Of a stretch of DNA of 64,000 nucleotides, positions 27,408 through 36,129 are shown piece after piece. How positions within the stretch are numbered: the stretch's first letter is position 1; each line of letters starts with the position of its first letter. A program made the position numbers and the translations under genes. The stretch is from CAWECB01 sp963807465 (GTDB lineage: Bacteria > Patescibacteriota > Minisyncoccia > Minisyncoccales > Minisyncoccaceae): NCBI GenBank assembly GCA_963807465.1, contig CAWECB010000003.1, positions 1 to 64,000 of the forward strand, written 5' to 3'. The notes beneath the pieces were generated by a model, which saw only the letters and a program-made list of their open reading frames with translations, was not told the origin of the DNA and did no database searches.

Positions 27408-27515
27408 TTAAAACACCTCAAAAGAGATGTTAAACTTTTAACGCATGAAACTGTTAATGTGTTTTGTTTTTTCCCCATTTGCCTTCATTATAAAACAAAA
27501 AGGTTATCCGTGCAA
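27408..27515 (-). promoter_or_regulatory. Promoter and leader hairpin of the surface protein gene
   Basis: On the minus strand, -35 TTGCAC (27510-27515), a 17-bp spacer and -10 TATAAT (27487-27492) form a near-consensus sigma-70 promoter. The leader then carries ACATCTC-TTTT-GAGGTGT (27413-27430) followed by TTTTAATTT, a hairpin with a U-run ending about 10 bp before the start codon at 27398. The same hairpin stands before the gene at 35755. It may act as an attenuator. The rest of the 270-bp gap to 27669 shows no gene. Confidence 0.6.
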
Positions 27516-27668
27516 CAGAAACTCGGTGTGGACAAATGATTGTTGGTTTAAATCTTTAACTTTAAAATATTCTATTTTAGGACCCACCTACTTACATTAT
27601 TCTATATTCTATCAAAAAATACCTAAAAACGCTTGTGTTTAAAACAATCCGAAACATTAATGCTTTAA

Positions 27669-28268
27669 TCACATTCCCAGCATTGCATCGTATCTTGCGT
27701 AGACCTCTTTAATTAACTCTCCCGATTTCGGATTGGCCCAGTCATGCATCCATTCCGAGGTAATCGTCTCCCAGGTTATGGGAATCACTCCCGCCTGCAA
27801 CATTCTTTTTATTCCGTACTTATGAGCATCTACTGTTGAGTCTCCGGCAGCATCCATAAGACCATATACGTCCATTCCTTCGTGCAAAGCATGAAGGGCG
27901 GTAAAGGCAAAACACATGCTGGTCCACAGGCCCGATACAACGATCTTCTTATGCCCTGTTACCTTGACGGCTGCTATAACCTGCTCGTCTTCTAAAGCAT
28001 CAAAACTGGGAAGTTTACGGGGAATCGCCTTCTGCTTCGGGAAAAGATCCGTAATGTCCCTAATGAATTCTCCGTTTCCCTCAGGATGAATGGTAGTTAA
28101 TACTGTCGGCACTTCTAAGATGCTTGCCGCCTTTGCCGTTGCCACGGCGCAATTTTTAATACTAGTTCGGTCTCCGGATCCGACACCCTTGAACATGGCT
28201 GGCTGGTAATCGACCAATAGTAGCACGCTATTTGAAGGAGTCAGTAGTTCTAATTTAGAATTATCCAT
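27669..28268 (-). CDS. Isochorismatase-family (YcaC-like) hydrolase
   Basis: 199 residues from MDNSKLELL; the longer frame upstream is unlike the family and lacks support. Isochorismatase-fold features are VLLLVDYQP with the catalytic Asp (about 19), a conserved Lys region, and VVSGLWTSMCFAFTALHAL with the nucleophile Cys (about 118). The sequence GLWTSMC...AL.EG.DVY..MDAAGDSTVDAH matches the YcaC group, whose natural substrate is unknown. It stands alone on the minus strand. Confidence 0.88.
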   Translation of the reverse strand: MDNSKLELLTPSNSVLLLVDYQPAMFKGVGSGDRTSIKNCAVATAKAASILEVPTVLTTIHPEGNGEFIRDITDLFPKQKAIPRKLPSFDALEDEQVIAAVKVTGHKKIVVSGLWTSMCFAFTALHALHEGMDVYGLMDAAGDSTVDAHKYGIKRMLQAGVIPITWETITSEWMHDWANPKSGELIKEVYARYDAMLGM

Positions 28269-28495
28269 ATGTGTATGGTTTATATTTATTTCGACCTTTA
28301 ATGACATTTTATCAAATACCGCCATATTTTGCCAATAAGCATTCCCGCAATTCACGAATACGACATGCAGACCACAGAAGAAATCCCTGAGACCATTAGC
28401 ATTGTTAGCTTTGCAATATTCCCTCCAATTAAAATGTAATAATTATAAGAAAGGTCGACTTTTTTATATTAAATTTCCTAATTAAACATAAAGAT

Positions 28496-29488
28496 ATGTC
28501 TATCAATAAAAAATACATTTCGCTTTTATCAATAGCCTGTGTTATGGCTGGCGCAATCATAACCAGCCCGGCACTTGCAAGCACGAAAATTACTGGCGGG
28601 AGCGCACAATCAGCGTCTCGTCCGCAAAATCAGGGAGTTTTAGGCATAGTAACGGCTGTGAACGGCACAACCATCACCATGACGAGTAAAGCGAGAACTT
28701 CTTCTACGTCAGCTGCCACAATCTACACCGTTGACGCATCAAGTGCTACGGTAACCAAAAACGGAGCTAATTCCTCCTTATCGGCTATAAGCGTCGGAGA
28801 CACAATCATTGTGGGAGGATCAATCAACGGCACAACTATTAAGGCGACTACTATTCGTTCTGGAATGGGCGGAGGCCAAGGATTTGACAAGAATGCTACG
28901 TTGGGCACAGTAACGGCTGTGAACGGCACAACCATCACCATGACGAGCAAGGAGAGAACTAAAACAGCAACGTCTTCAGCCGCAACTACGACAACCTACA
29001 CCGTTGACGCATCAAGTGCTACGGTCCAAAAAGATGGGACTGCTTCTGCGGTTTCAAGCGTAGCCGTCGGCGATACGATTATTGTCAAAGGAACGGTCAG
29101 TGGCACGACTATCACCGCAACCTCCATCCAAGACGGCCAAGGACAGCAACAGATAAAGGGTAACGGAGAGCCAGTTGTTGGCGGAGCGGTAACGGCCATA
29201 AGTGGTAACTCTTTAACTATTACCAATAAGAGCAATTTGACCTACACCGTTGACGCATCAAGTGCTACGGTCCAAAAAGATGGGACTGCTTCTGCGGTTT
29301 CAAGCGTAGCCGTCGGCGACAACGTCGTCGTGCAGGGCACCGTGAATGGAACATCCGTAACCGCCACATCAGTAATTGATCAGGGAAACGTAACCGCATC
29401 CAAAAACAGCGTCACACCTAGGGCGACTCATGCCGGGGGATTCCTTGGGGGCATTGCCAGTTTCTTTGAGCACTTATTCGGATTCTAG
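28496..29488 (+). CDS. Secreted DUF5666 repeat protein
   Basis: 330 residues. A signal peptide (about 1-28, ending ALAS) is followed by three tandem beta-rich DUF5666 units of about 80 residues with core TYTVDASSATVQKDG and SVAVGDTIIVKGTV, each after a stretch like GTVTAVNGTTITMTSK. No catalytic motif. The C-terminus has a His/Phe-rich hydrophobic end (FFEHLFGF). Extracellular role unknown. A strong terminator follows. Units 2 and 3 share an 80-bp identical DNA stretch (28994-29073 and 29240-29319), showing recent repeat expansion. Confidence 0.85.
   Translation: MSINKKYISLLSIACVMAGAIITSPALASTKITGGSAQSASRPQNQGVLGIVTAVNGTTITMTSKARTSSTSAATIYTVDASSATVTKNGANSSLSAISVGDTIIVGGSINGTTIKATTIRSGMGGGQGFDKNATLGTVTAVNGTTITMTSKERTKTATSSAATTTTYTVDASSATVQKDGTASAVSSVAVGDTIIVKGTVSGTTITATSIQDGQGQQQIKGNGEPVVGGAVTAISGNSLTITNKSNLTYTVDASSATVQKDGTASAVSSVAVGDNVVVQGTVNGTSVTATSVIDQGNVTASKNSVTPRATHAGGFLGGIASFFEHLFGF
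28994..29073 (+). repeat. 80-bp perfect repeat within the DUF5666 gene, copy 1
   Basis: Identical to 29240-29319 at an offset of 246 bp (82 codons), so gain or loss of units keeps the frame. Confidence 0.9.
29240..29319 (+). repeat. 80-bp perfect repeat within the DUF5666 gene, copy 2
   Basis: Partner of 28994-29073. Confidence 0.9.
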
Positions 29489-29496
29489 GTCGAGAT

Positions 29497-29522
29497 AAAA
29501 ACAGGGGCCAGCCCCTGTTTTT
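29497..29522 (+). terminator. Rho-independent terminator after the DUF5666 gene
   Basis: Perfect stem ACAGGGGC / GCCCCTGT flanked by A5 and T5, so it can work in both directions. It starts 8 bp past the stop codon at 29488. Confidence 0.9.
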
Positions 29523-29578
29523 ACATACGCGTACAATCAAATTAAGATCGCCCTCTTCAATGAATTAGATCTACCTGA

Positions 29579-30016
29579 TTATTGACCCGAAACTTCAGAT
29601 CCGGAATTAGCGCCGTCACCGACGCCCGATGGAGCCTTGCATGCGGTTGCCGACGTTCTGTAGCTTGACCATGCTTTGTCTCTAGCGGTCTGCCATGCCT
29701 TGCGGCCGCTCTTCATTGACGAATTGAATACCGTCCATGCATTCTTGGTTGCCGTTTTCACGTCGTTGGCTACCGTCTTACTGTAAGCCTGACCCAAGGC
29801 AACGGCGCGGGCGGCGTAGGCAGCATCGATCGCCTGAGTGTATGTATTAATAGCCGAATCGATCGCCTGCTCTCTTGCTTGTACGGCTGCTCCGACACAT
29901 GCAATCTTGCTTGCCGTTGAGACGGTTGAGGTCGTCGTTGCTGCGAAGGCCGGCATTGCGACGGACATTATTATTACTGCGGAAGCTATTGTTGAAACGA
30001 TTTCTTTTTTAAACAT
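29579..30016 (-). CDS. Secreted Ala-rich helical protein
   Basis: 145 residues from MFKKEIVSTIASAVIIMS, a signal peptide ending AFAA; the frame continues upstream but without signal-like sequence. The mature part is helical and Ala/Lys rich (VQAREQAIDSAINTYTQAIDAAYAARAVALGQAY), with two Cys (about 42 and 128) that could form a disulfide. It resembles short secreted helical proteins common in Parcubacteria; function unknown. Confidence 0.7.
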   Translation of the reverse strand: MFKKEIVSTIASAVIIMSVAMPAFAATTTSTVSTASKIACVGAAVQAREQAIDSAINTYTQAIDAAYAARAVALGQAYSKTVANDVKTATKNAWTVFNSSMKSGRKAWQTARDKAWSSYRTSATACKAPSGVGDGANSGSEVSGQ

Positions 30017-30036
30017 GTTTTTAAAATTTATATTAA

Positions 30037-30369
30037 TTAAATAAAAACAACTGGGGGTGGCGAACGGATTGATTCGCCTGTCGGCAGAAAATAACATACC
30101 GATAGCAACCTCGGGATAAAAACATTAAGTCCGAATCCGAGTATCGGCACTTCCCCCTGTTCAAGCGGAATGTCTAAAACCAGATGCCATAAGCCGTAAT
30201 TGTGATCAAGGATCTTTCCAGAACTAAAGGAAATATCGGAATCGGCCCGCACCAAATCGGCATCAACCGGATTCGAGATTATCCATAGACCGGCGGAAAA
30301 AATCAAGACAATCAAAAAGGCAATAATACCCAGAGAAAAATATGCCTTGATTTTATCTTTTATTGCCAT
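30037..30369 (-). CDS. Small membrane-anchored protein of unknown function
   Basis: 110 residues from MAIKDKIKAYF (earlier in-frame starts exist). One transmembrane helix (about 11-33, IIAFLIVLIFSAGLWII) and a short outer domain with a GLWHLVLDIPLEQG stretch. The last 25 residues (Pro- and Ser-rich) look untypical and could follow a frameshift. No family recognised. Confidence 0.4.
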   Translation of the reverse strand: MAIKDKIKAYFSLGIIAFLIVLIFSAGLWIISNPVDADLVRADSDISFSSGKILDHNYGLWHLVLDIPLEQGEVPILGFGLNVFIPRLLSVCYFLPTGESIRSPPPVVFI

Positions 30370-30463
30370 AGTCTTAATCTCCATCACCTTGATTATGAAA
30401 CAAAGAGCCGGATAAATCAAAATATCACTACCTTTATCTTGTCAAAAGAACCAAAAATTCATT

Positions 30464-30739
30464 TTAATCTCCAAGGAAGGTTGCGACGGCAACCTTTCCG
30501 GAATCGGAAATCCCCACCCCTTCGACATTGTGGAGTACCTGTTCCATCTTGATTTGCCTTCCACCGGTAAACACGTAATCGCCCTCAACGCGGGCCATTA
30601 TTCTGCCCTCATCGTCATAGACGGTGTCATTGGAGAAATAGCCCAGTTTCCTCCCAGAGCTGTCATATACGTATTCCCCGCTTACCCAGCCTATCTTCAT
30701 TCCGTCCCTATAAACATCATTTCCTTTTATTTCTACCAT
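30464..30739 (-). CDS. 4-fold beta flower-like small protein
   Basis: 91 residues with four short beta repeats of the pattern G-x-Y/V-x-D-x-G-x-x-I/L-G-x-V/F: NDVYRDGMKIGWVSG, EYVYDSSGRKLGYFSN, DTVYDDEGRIMARVEG and DYVFTGGRQI. This matches the 4-fold beta flower protein family of unknown function, found across bacteria. Probably cytosolic. Confidence 0.7.
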   Translation of the reverse strand: MVEIKGNDVYRDGMKIGWVSGEYVYDSSGRKLGYFSNDTVYDDEGRIMARVEGDYVFTGGRQIKMEQVLHNVEGVGISDSGKVAVATFLGD

Positions 30740-30777
30740 ATTTTTTATATTATTATGCTAATGCCTAAATAAATAAA

Positions 30778-31395
30778 CTATTGTAAGAACCGTAAAGTGG
30801 ATACTATGTTCTCTATCGGCTGTTCTATTTCTTTTATCATATCAAAATTCTTACAGGCGTTCTCCCTATTCGTCCCGCAAACCGGACCGCAATTACCGTT
30901 TCCACACCCGTTAATAGAATGTATCACAAAATCAACAACGTAGTATTTATCGTCTTTATTGAGAACATAACAATGGTCGGAATAAAGATTACCCGCTCCG
31001 ACATCACTTCCCTCGTAAATAGTGTATGTCAGATTGTTTATCGTCTTACTCTCGCGAGGAACAACTTGTCCCGGAGCATAAATATTTTCTCCGCAATCCT
31101 TAATAGGATCGTCGCTGCTATTCAAAACCTTAACGGTCGGCGGCCAGTTTTCATCATTCCAAACTGCGCCCGAAAAAGTTTCGGGATACCTTAATTCAAC
31201 ATGGTCTGTTTCGCTTTTATATGTTTCCCAACCGGCATACTCGTCTCCGGTATTGTTTTGCGTTAATCCTTTTTGAGTCTTCGCTTCTTTATTCGGAGAC
31301 CATACGTACTGATAGGCTAAAAAACTGCCGACCAATAAAATTATTCCAACAATTATTACTATAATCAAAACTTTTTTAGGCAAGACTCTGTTCAT
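30778..31395 (-). CDS. Membrane-anchored extracellular protein
   Basis: 205 residues. Transmembrane anchor at about 8-29, then a domain starting WETYKSETDHVELRYPETF, typical of CPR extracytoplasmic proteins with a PsbP-like opening. Several Cys (C.N.NCGPVCGTNRENACKNF near 165-185) may form disulfides. It ends with PIENIVSTLRFLQ, the usual last strand and helix of such domains. Function unknown. Confidence 0.6.
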   Translation of the reverse strand: MNRVLPKKVLIIVIIVGIILLVGSFLAYQYVWSPNKEAKTQKGLTQNNTGDEYAGWETYKSETDHVELRYPETFSGAVWNDENWPPTVKVLNSSDDPIKDCGENIYAPGQVVPRESKTINNLTYTIYEGSDVGAGNLYSDHCYVLNKDDKYYVVDFVIHSINGCGNGNCGPVCGTNRENACKNFDMIKEIEQPIENIVSTLRFLQ

Positions 31396-31448
31396 ATTTT
31401 TACATTTTAACTATTATTATTCACTATAACAAAAAAGTGCCCAAAAGA

Positions 31449-32291
31449 CTATTCGTGGTCAACTTCTTTAAGCCATTTCTTTATAATGTTCGCTGTGGCT
31501 TTTGGTTTTTCTAGTGGCACAAGGTGTCCGCAATTTTTCATAATTTCCAATTTAATATTAGACAGTTGAAGGGCTAAGTCTTTAACCGAATCCAATGGAG
31601 AAATTTCGTCTAATTCGCCAGCGATTATCAAAGAGTCGTTCTTTATCTCTTTACCTACCGGAATCAGACTAAATTTATAAAATTCATCAAATATCTCGAT
31701 GCTGACTTGTGGCTTCAGATTCTTAATTTCTTCGATGTCCCTACTGATTATCTCTTTATGTGTTTTGGGATCGGCTGATTTAAAAATGATCTTATCGCCC
31801 ATTTTTTTACCGAATCCGTTAGAAAGCATTATTTTTTGTAAGTATTTGGGTAAAATTCCCGTAATTCCGTAGTAGATAGAAATAATCCTATTAAATAATC
31901 CCTCAACTCTTACGACTGGTGTAATGAGAATCAGCTTTTTAACTTTTTTAGAATGATGATTGGCAAAAACCAGGGCGATCCTTGAACCGAAAGAATGGCC
32001 GATAATAATGACTTCGTTTATAGACAGGCTTTCCAAAAAATCATTCAACCAATCGCTATAATTCTTAAGATTATGTTTCTTATCTAATGGCTCCGAAGAT
32101 CCGCAAGCGGGCAAATCGGGTATTATCAGCCTGTAATTATCCCCTATATGATTAGCCAGCTCAACCAGCCCTCTATGATTGCCGGGGAAACCGTGCAGCA
32201 AAATTACAGCCCTTTTGGAGGTATCGTTGTCTAAATAGAAAAATTTCCTATTATTGATCGTAATCACCTTCTTCTTGAATTTCATATCCAT
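31449..32291 (-). CDS. Alpha/beta hydrolase
   Basis: 280 residues of an alpha/beta hydrolase fold. The oxyanion region is LLHGFPGNHRGL (about 32), the nucleophile elbow GHSFGSR has Ser near 101, the acid residue is in IIAGELDEISPL (about 222) and the catalytic His in MKNCGHLVPLEKP (about 254). Typical of esterases, epoxide hydrolases or haloalkane dehalogenase-like enzymes. A start two codons in (MKFKKK) is equally possible. Confidence 0.9.
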   Translation of the reverse strand: MDMKFKKKVITINNRKFFYLDNDTSKRAVILLHGFPGNHRGLVELANHIGDNYRLIIPDLPACGSSEPLDKKHNLKNYSDWLNDFLESLSINEVIIIGHSFGSRIALVFANHHSKKVKKLILITPVVRVEGLFNRIISIYYGITGILPKYLQKIMLSNGFGKKMGDKIIFKSADPKTHKEIISRDIEEIKNLKPQVSIEIFDEFYKFSLIPVGKEIKNDSLIIAGELDEISPLDSVKDLALQLSNIKLEIMKNCGHLVPLEKPKATANIIKKWLKEVDHE

Positions 32292-32303
32292 ATTTTATCA
32301 CAA

Positions 32304-32331
32304 AATAAAAACCAAGGATACAATCCTTGGT
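32304..32331 (-). terminator. Rho-independent terminator after the DsbA-like gene
   Basis: Nine-bp perfect stem ACCAAGGAT / ATCCTTGGT with a 3-nt loop and a following TTTTTATTTTG on the minus strand. Confidence 0.85.
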
Positions 32332-32354
32332 AATTCGGTAAGACGGTATTAGCT

Positions 32355-33101
32355 TTATTTCCCTTGCAATTGGCTGTCGATAACGCTTTTTATCGAAGAA
32401 TAAGGAACCGCTCCCACTATTTTCTGACTACCCACAAAAAATGAAGGAGCTGAATTGATGCCTGCCGCAACATCGTCGCTCTGGTCTTGGACTACATCAT
32501 TCTTGTGCTGTCCCGAACTCAAGCACTGGTTAAATGTAGAAGTGTTTAGGCCCAAAGCTGATGCGAATTTTTCCAAATTGTCGTTAGAAAAAGTTCCGCT
32601 GTTTTCCCCTCCTTGATGGCCATAAAGGTAATCGTAAAAATCCCAGAATTTGCCCTGATCAGAAGCACAAAGAGATGCCTCTGCCGCCGATTCGGATTCA
32701 ACTCCTAAAAATGGGAACTGCTTGAATATTAGCTTAACTTTTCCGGTGTTTACATAATCTTTTATTAAATTGGGAATAACCGGCTGCCATGATGCGTCAT
32801 TCTGCTGCATCATCGTTACGATAGTTGGGTTTTTACCTGAAGCTGCTCCGCAATATGGACATTGGAAATCGGCCGCTTCAACAACCGTAATAGGAGCAGT
32901 GTTGATGCCCATCATCGGATCATAAGCTTCTATTTTAATGTTTTGACTTGACGTTGACGGATTATTAGGGTTGTTTTGGGTCTGTTGTTGATTGGTTGAT
33001 GGCTCAGCTGCCTTATTTTTAGTAAAGAAGAAATAACTGATCCCTCCGATGACCACCAAAATCACTAAAATTACTATCAATACTTTTTGATTTTTATTCA
33101 T
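32355..33101 (-). CDS. DsbA-family thiol-disulfide oxidoreductase, membrane anchored
   Basis: 248 residues. N-terminal helix (about 7-26), a Gln/Asn/Ser-rich linker, and a thioredoxin-fold domain with the redox motif FQCPYCG (CxxC near 79-82), KLIFKQFPFLG and the cis-Pro loop INSAPSFFVG. It would oxidise or isomerise disulfides outside the membrane, which fits the Cys-rich surface proteins in this window. Similar to BdbD/DsbA-like proteins of Gram-positives. Confidence 0.92.
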   Translation of the reverse strand: MNKNQKVLIVILVILVVIGGISYFFFTKNKAAEPSTNQQQTQNNPNNPSTSSQNIKIEAYDPMMGINTAPITVVEAADFQCPYCGAASGKNPTIVTMMQQNDASWQPVIPNLIKDYVNTGKVKLIFKQFPFLGVESESAAEASLCASDQGKFWDFYDYLYGHQGGENSGTFSNDNLEKFASALGLNTSTFNQCLSSGQHKNDVVQDQSDDVAAGINSAPSFFVGSQKIVGAVPYSSIKSVIDSQLQGK

Positions 33102-33169
33102 ATTTTTATATTTATTATCTTAACAATATTATATCAAAATAGCGCCAAAAAGAAAAGATAGCTTTAACT

Positions 33170-34351
33170 TCACCCATTCAAATCAGAATTGCCTTTCGCG
33201 GCTAAAAGGAAAAAAAGTAACCCTATAACAACGGCCGCAGAAGCTGCAACGAAAGCGACCGACGAACTATAGTGTTGCCAAAGATAACCCCCCATTATTC
33301 CTGCGACAAGGACTCCGAAACCATTTGCGGCATTCAATAGTCCCAAAACGCTGCCTCGAAATTCCTCCTGAGTTATCTGTGCGGCAAACGCACGCTGAAC
33401 GCCGTCTGTGAGTGCGGGAAAGAATCCGAGGGTAATAAAACCGACTATTAGCATCGGTATCGATTTTGCAAAGCTCAAAATCGCATAGCTGATTAGCAAC
33501 GTCGTGTATCCTATAAATATTATCTTGCGCGGACCGACCTTATCGCTCATCTTTCCCGCCGTAATTGAAAATCCCGCGTATGGAAGATTATAAATCATAT
33601 AAAATAGAGGAACCGAAGCAATCATAAGTCCGGCGGCTGCTGTCTTTAATAAAATAATAGCTATCGGCAGGCTACCGACCGAAAGGATAAAAATTGATAT
33701 GAGGAATATTTTTATTTTTCCCGAGAGATGCCTGAAAGAAGAACCGATGCCATAATTCTTGGCTATAAATATATTTGCCACGTCGGATATGAACAGCAAG
33801 GTGAAAATAGCCAAAATTCCGATGCCGAAAGCAATGAAAAAAACAAGGTCAAATCTCAGGGGAAAATATTTGAGAACAAAATAAGCCAAGAGTGGGCCGA
33901 GAATAGCCCCGACAGTATCCATCGCTCGGTGATAACCAAAGGATCTGCCGAACTCTTTAGCCGGAGACGACAGAGAAATAATTGCATCGCGAGGTGCGTC
34001 TCGCAAGCCCTTGCCCACCCTATCGGCAACACGCAATCCCAATGCCCCGACAACGGTCGGAACGAGTTGGTAAAAGGGACGCGTAAGAACAGAGAGGGTG
34101 TAGCCCATAACTATCAACGGTTTTCTTTTTTGAATTCTGTCTGAAAGATTTCCGGAATAGATTTTGAAAAAATTAGATAGGCTTTCGGCAATCCCGTCAA
34201 CCAAGCCGAGAGATGCCGCCCCCGCCTTGAGTATAGATACGAAGAAGGCCGGGAAAACCGAAAATACCATTTCGGAAGAAAAATCATTAAATAGGCTGGT
34301 AAGGCCGAGGAAAAAGACATTTTTATTGAGTCCGAAAATTTTATCCTTCAT
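33170..34351 (-). CDS. Major facilitator superfamily transporter
   Basis: 393 residues with about 12 hydrophobic helices. N-terminal NVFFLGLTSLFNDFSSEMVFSVFPAFF and the loop DRIQKRKPLIVMGY (the MFS A-motif region) place it in the MFS, near the group with SDRVGKGLRDAPRDA. Substrate unknown; drug or small-molecule export is plausible. A hairpin with a U-run sits about 40 bp upstream of its start codon, at the end of structured repeat B. Confidence 0.88.
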   Translation of the reverse strand: MKDKIFGLNKNVFFLGLTSLFNDFSSEMVFSVFPAFFVSILKAGAASLGLVDGIAESLSNFFKIYSGNLSDRIQKRKPLIVMGYTLSVLTRPFYQLVPTVVGALGLRVADRVGKGLRDAPRDAIISLSSPAKEFGRSFGYHRAMDTVGAILGPLLAYFVLKYFPLRFDLVFFIAFGIGILAIFTLLFISDVANIFIAKNYGIGSSFRHLSGKIKIFLISIFILSVGSLPIAIILLKTAAAGLMIASVPLFYMIYNLPYAGFSITAGKMSDKVGPRKIIFIGYTTLLISYAILSFAKSIPMLIVGFITLGFFPALTDGVQRAFAAQITQEEFRGSVLGLLNAANGFGVLVAGIMGGYLWQHYSSSVAFVAASAAVVIGLLFFLLAAKGNSDLNG

Positions 34352-34384
34352 AAATGTATTACAGGCACTGAATTATTATTTTTA

Positions 34385-34539
34385 TTATTAAAAACACCCT
34401 AAAAAAAGAGTGTCGTCATTAACTGTCGATTTTATTTATTGTTTGACCATTTTCGGTCTCTTGATACTTTTTCATATTGGCTCTCGTGTACAGTCCTGGA
34501 CTATTTCTAGTCAATAGCCGCAAGGGTTAATTGATTTAT
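34385..34539 (-). ncRNA. Candidate structured small RNA, family copy B
   Basis: Minus-strand unit. The upstream box CCGACCG-TTCACTAGTGTG is followed by a -10-like TATACT (34546-34551) with TG two bases upstream, then the shared core TCAATTAACCCTTGCGG, a GACTA-GAAA-TAGTC hairpin, CGAGAGCCAATATGAAAAAGTATC, and a hairpin ACACTC/GGGTGT with U-run (34394-34413). Copies A and C share the box, core and GGAGCC with changed hairpin sequences. The unit ends about 35 bp before the MFS gene start, so it might be a leader. Not matched to a known RNA family. Confidence 0.45.
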
Positions 34540-34618
34540 ATTTCTAGTATATCACACTAGTGAACGGTCGGGTATTTTTAAAAAAATTCATTCTCAATGT
34601 CTCGCCCTCTTAATAAAA

Positions 34619-35209
34619 CTATTTATTGTTTTTAAGTGGATAAGGTATTTCAATAATAAAATTTTTCTCGTAATTATTATTTTTATCTTCTGTTATTCCT
34701 ATACAGAATTTATTTAAATCTCTTTCAGGCAAGTCTACTATCCCCATTAACATAGAATATTTTTGGGGAGCAATTGGCTTTTCATCGACCCCTAGAAAAG
34801 AGAAAATTATTGCAACATCATCACCTTGACTGTTATAAGGAATAACTAAAGAATTTTTATATTTTTTAGCGTCATCAAGCAAGTGCCAATTTTTAATTTT
34901 TACAATAAACAAAAAAGTTGATATAGGAATAAATATTGGATAAAACTCTCGTACTATTTTTCCATCAATTACTTTTTTTAATTCTAAAAGATTATCTACA
35001 AATTTATATGAAATATCAAGGCTAATCGCATTCTTTAATTCTAAAGGAGTTGGCATTATCGTTGGAACATCGCTATACTTCACAAAATTGGCAATTTTGT
35101 TTTTGAAAGATAATTTTAAACAGCCCCTACCCTTTTTATCTTTGAAATACAATAGAGCCCCTAGAAATTTATTTTCTATAAGCAAATGCGACTTTATAAT
35201 ATTTTTCAA
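34619..35209 (-). CDS. Hypothetical protein
   Basis: 196 residues, Lys/Asn/Ile rich, no signal peptide or clear transmembrane helix. Central segments (FYPIFIPISTFLFIVKIKNWHLL) are beta-strand like. A/T-rich codon use marks the start of the accessory island. No family recognised; a real gene judged by length, uniform composition and lack of an alternative frame. Confidence 0.5.
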   Translation of the reverse strand: MKNIIKSHLLIENKFLGALLYFKDKKGRGCLKLSFKNKIANFVKYSDVPTIMPTPLELKNAISLDISYKFVDNLLELKKVIDGKIVREFYPIFIPISTFLFIVKIKNWHLLDDAKKYKNSLVIPYNSQGDDVAIIFSFLGVDEKPIAPQKYSMLMGIVDLPERDLNKFCIGITEDKNNNYEKNFIIEIPYPLKNNK

Positions 35210-35266
35210 ATTTATTTTTAATTATTATGTATATTGATAAATCTTTTTTTTGCTTCCCTGTGAACA

Positions 35267-35455
35267 TTATTTATTTGCAAAAACATCATAAATTATTTCT
35301 CCCAATATATATCCTCCACATAAAAATATCATGGGAGCAAAAACTATCCACCAGTTGATATATTCATATCCTTTCAAATAATTAATTATGAACATGATTA
35401 TTGGCGAACCCCAACATAACCATTTAATAGGGTCTATTGTTTCTTGTTGAGTCAT
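35267..35455 (-). CDS. Small two-helix membrane protein
   Basis: 62 residues with hydrophobic segments at about 12-26 and 33-55 (WWIVFAPMIFLCGGYILGEIIY). No family recognised. It sits in a run of three short minus-strand genes. Confidence 0.45.
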   Translation of the reverse strand: MTQQETIDPIKWLCWGSPIIMFIINYLKGYEYINWWIVFAPMIFLCGGYILGEIIYDVFANK

Positions 35456-35515
35456 TTTATTATTTTTTATCTTCTACTTCTATTATCTGTATCGACCTTT
35501 TTATTTAATAATTAA

Positions 35516-35755
35516 TTATTTCTTTATTAATATGCTTGCGATGCTTACCAAAAGAGCCAATAAAGAAATACTGATAGCATATCGTGCATTGTTGGCATTG
35601 TCTTTCTTTAAAAGTGCATCGATTATAGTTTGACGCTGAGGATATCCTTGAGTATCACCATATCCTCTTATTTTCCACTTGCTCGCCTCTCCTTCAAGAT
35701 CGACATCGGTCATCCGATAGTATTTGTTAATAGAAATAACATCAAATAGGTTCAT
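35516..35755 (-). CDS. Small C-tail-anchored membrane protein
   Basis: 79 residues with a soluble N-terminal part (GEASKWKIRGYGDTQGYPQ) and a C-terminal transmembrane helix (ARYAISISLLALLVSIASIL) ending IKK. The start is preceded by the ACATCTC-TCTT-GAGGTGT hairpin with U-run found also before the gene at 27398. Function unknown. Confidence 0.5.
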   Translation of the reverse strand: MNLFDVISINKYYRMTDVDLEGEASKWKIRGYGDTQGYPQRQTIIDALLKKDNANNARYAISISLLALLVSIASILIKK

Positions 35756-35764
35756 ATTTTTACA

Positions 35765-35921
35765 AATTAAAACACCTCAAGAGAGATGTCATTACTGTCT
35801 ATTAAATTGATTATAGTTTTTACCATATTTTAACCGTAACCGGTCTCTCGATACTTTTTCATATTGGCTCCCGTGTGCGGTCCAGTGCCCCACATAGGCA
35901 ATAACCGTAAGGGTTAGTTGA
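35765..35921 (-). ncRNA. Candidate structured small RNA, family copy A
   Basis: The best-formed copy. Minus strand: CCGACCGCTTACCGGTGTG box, extended -10 TGCTATAAT (TATAAT at 35928-35933), then CTAACCCTTACGGTTATTG (AACC/GGTT hairpin), a GCC..GGC hairpin, CACACGGGAGCCAATATG, and terminator ACATCTC/GAGGTGT (35772-35789) with U-rich tail. Predicted transcript about 155 nt. Upstream lies a 9-bp inverted repeat ATGAGACAC/GTGTCTCAT shared with copy C. Frames across it are not credible proteins. Confidence 0.5.
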
Positions 35922-36129
35922 GTTATGATTATAGCATATCACACCGGTAAGCGGTCGGGTAGTCTTAAGGAAAAATGAGACAAATGAGACACTATAAAAG
36001 AGGTTTTTCTGTGTCTCATTTCTTAACAATAAACATCTAAATAAAAAAGCCATTCCCACCTTCCCATGGGAATAGCATAGTGCCTGCCTAAACTTATATT
36101 AAGAATGGCAAGCTAAATAGCCAATTTGA

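Noticed and set aside
35859..36059. Short minus-strand frame over RNA copy A, similar to one at 38936-39121
   Set aside because: The similarity follows the promoter box, inverted repeat and hairpins, in-frame conservation is poor, and the frames start upstream of the shared box.
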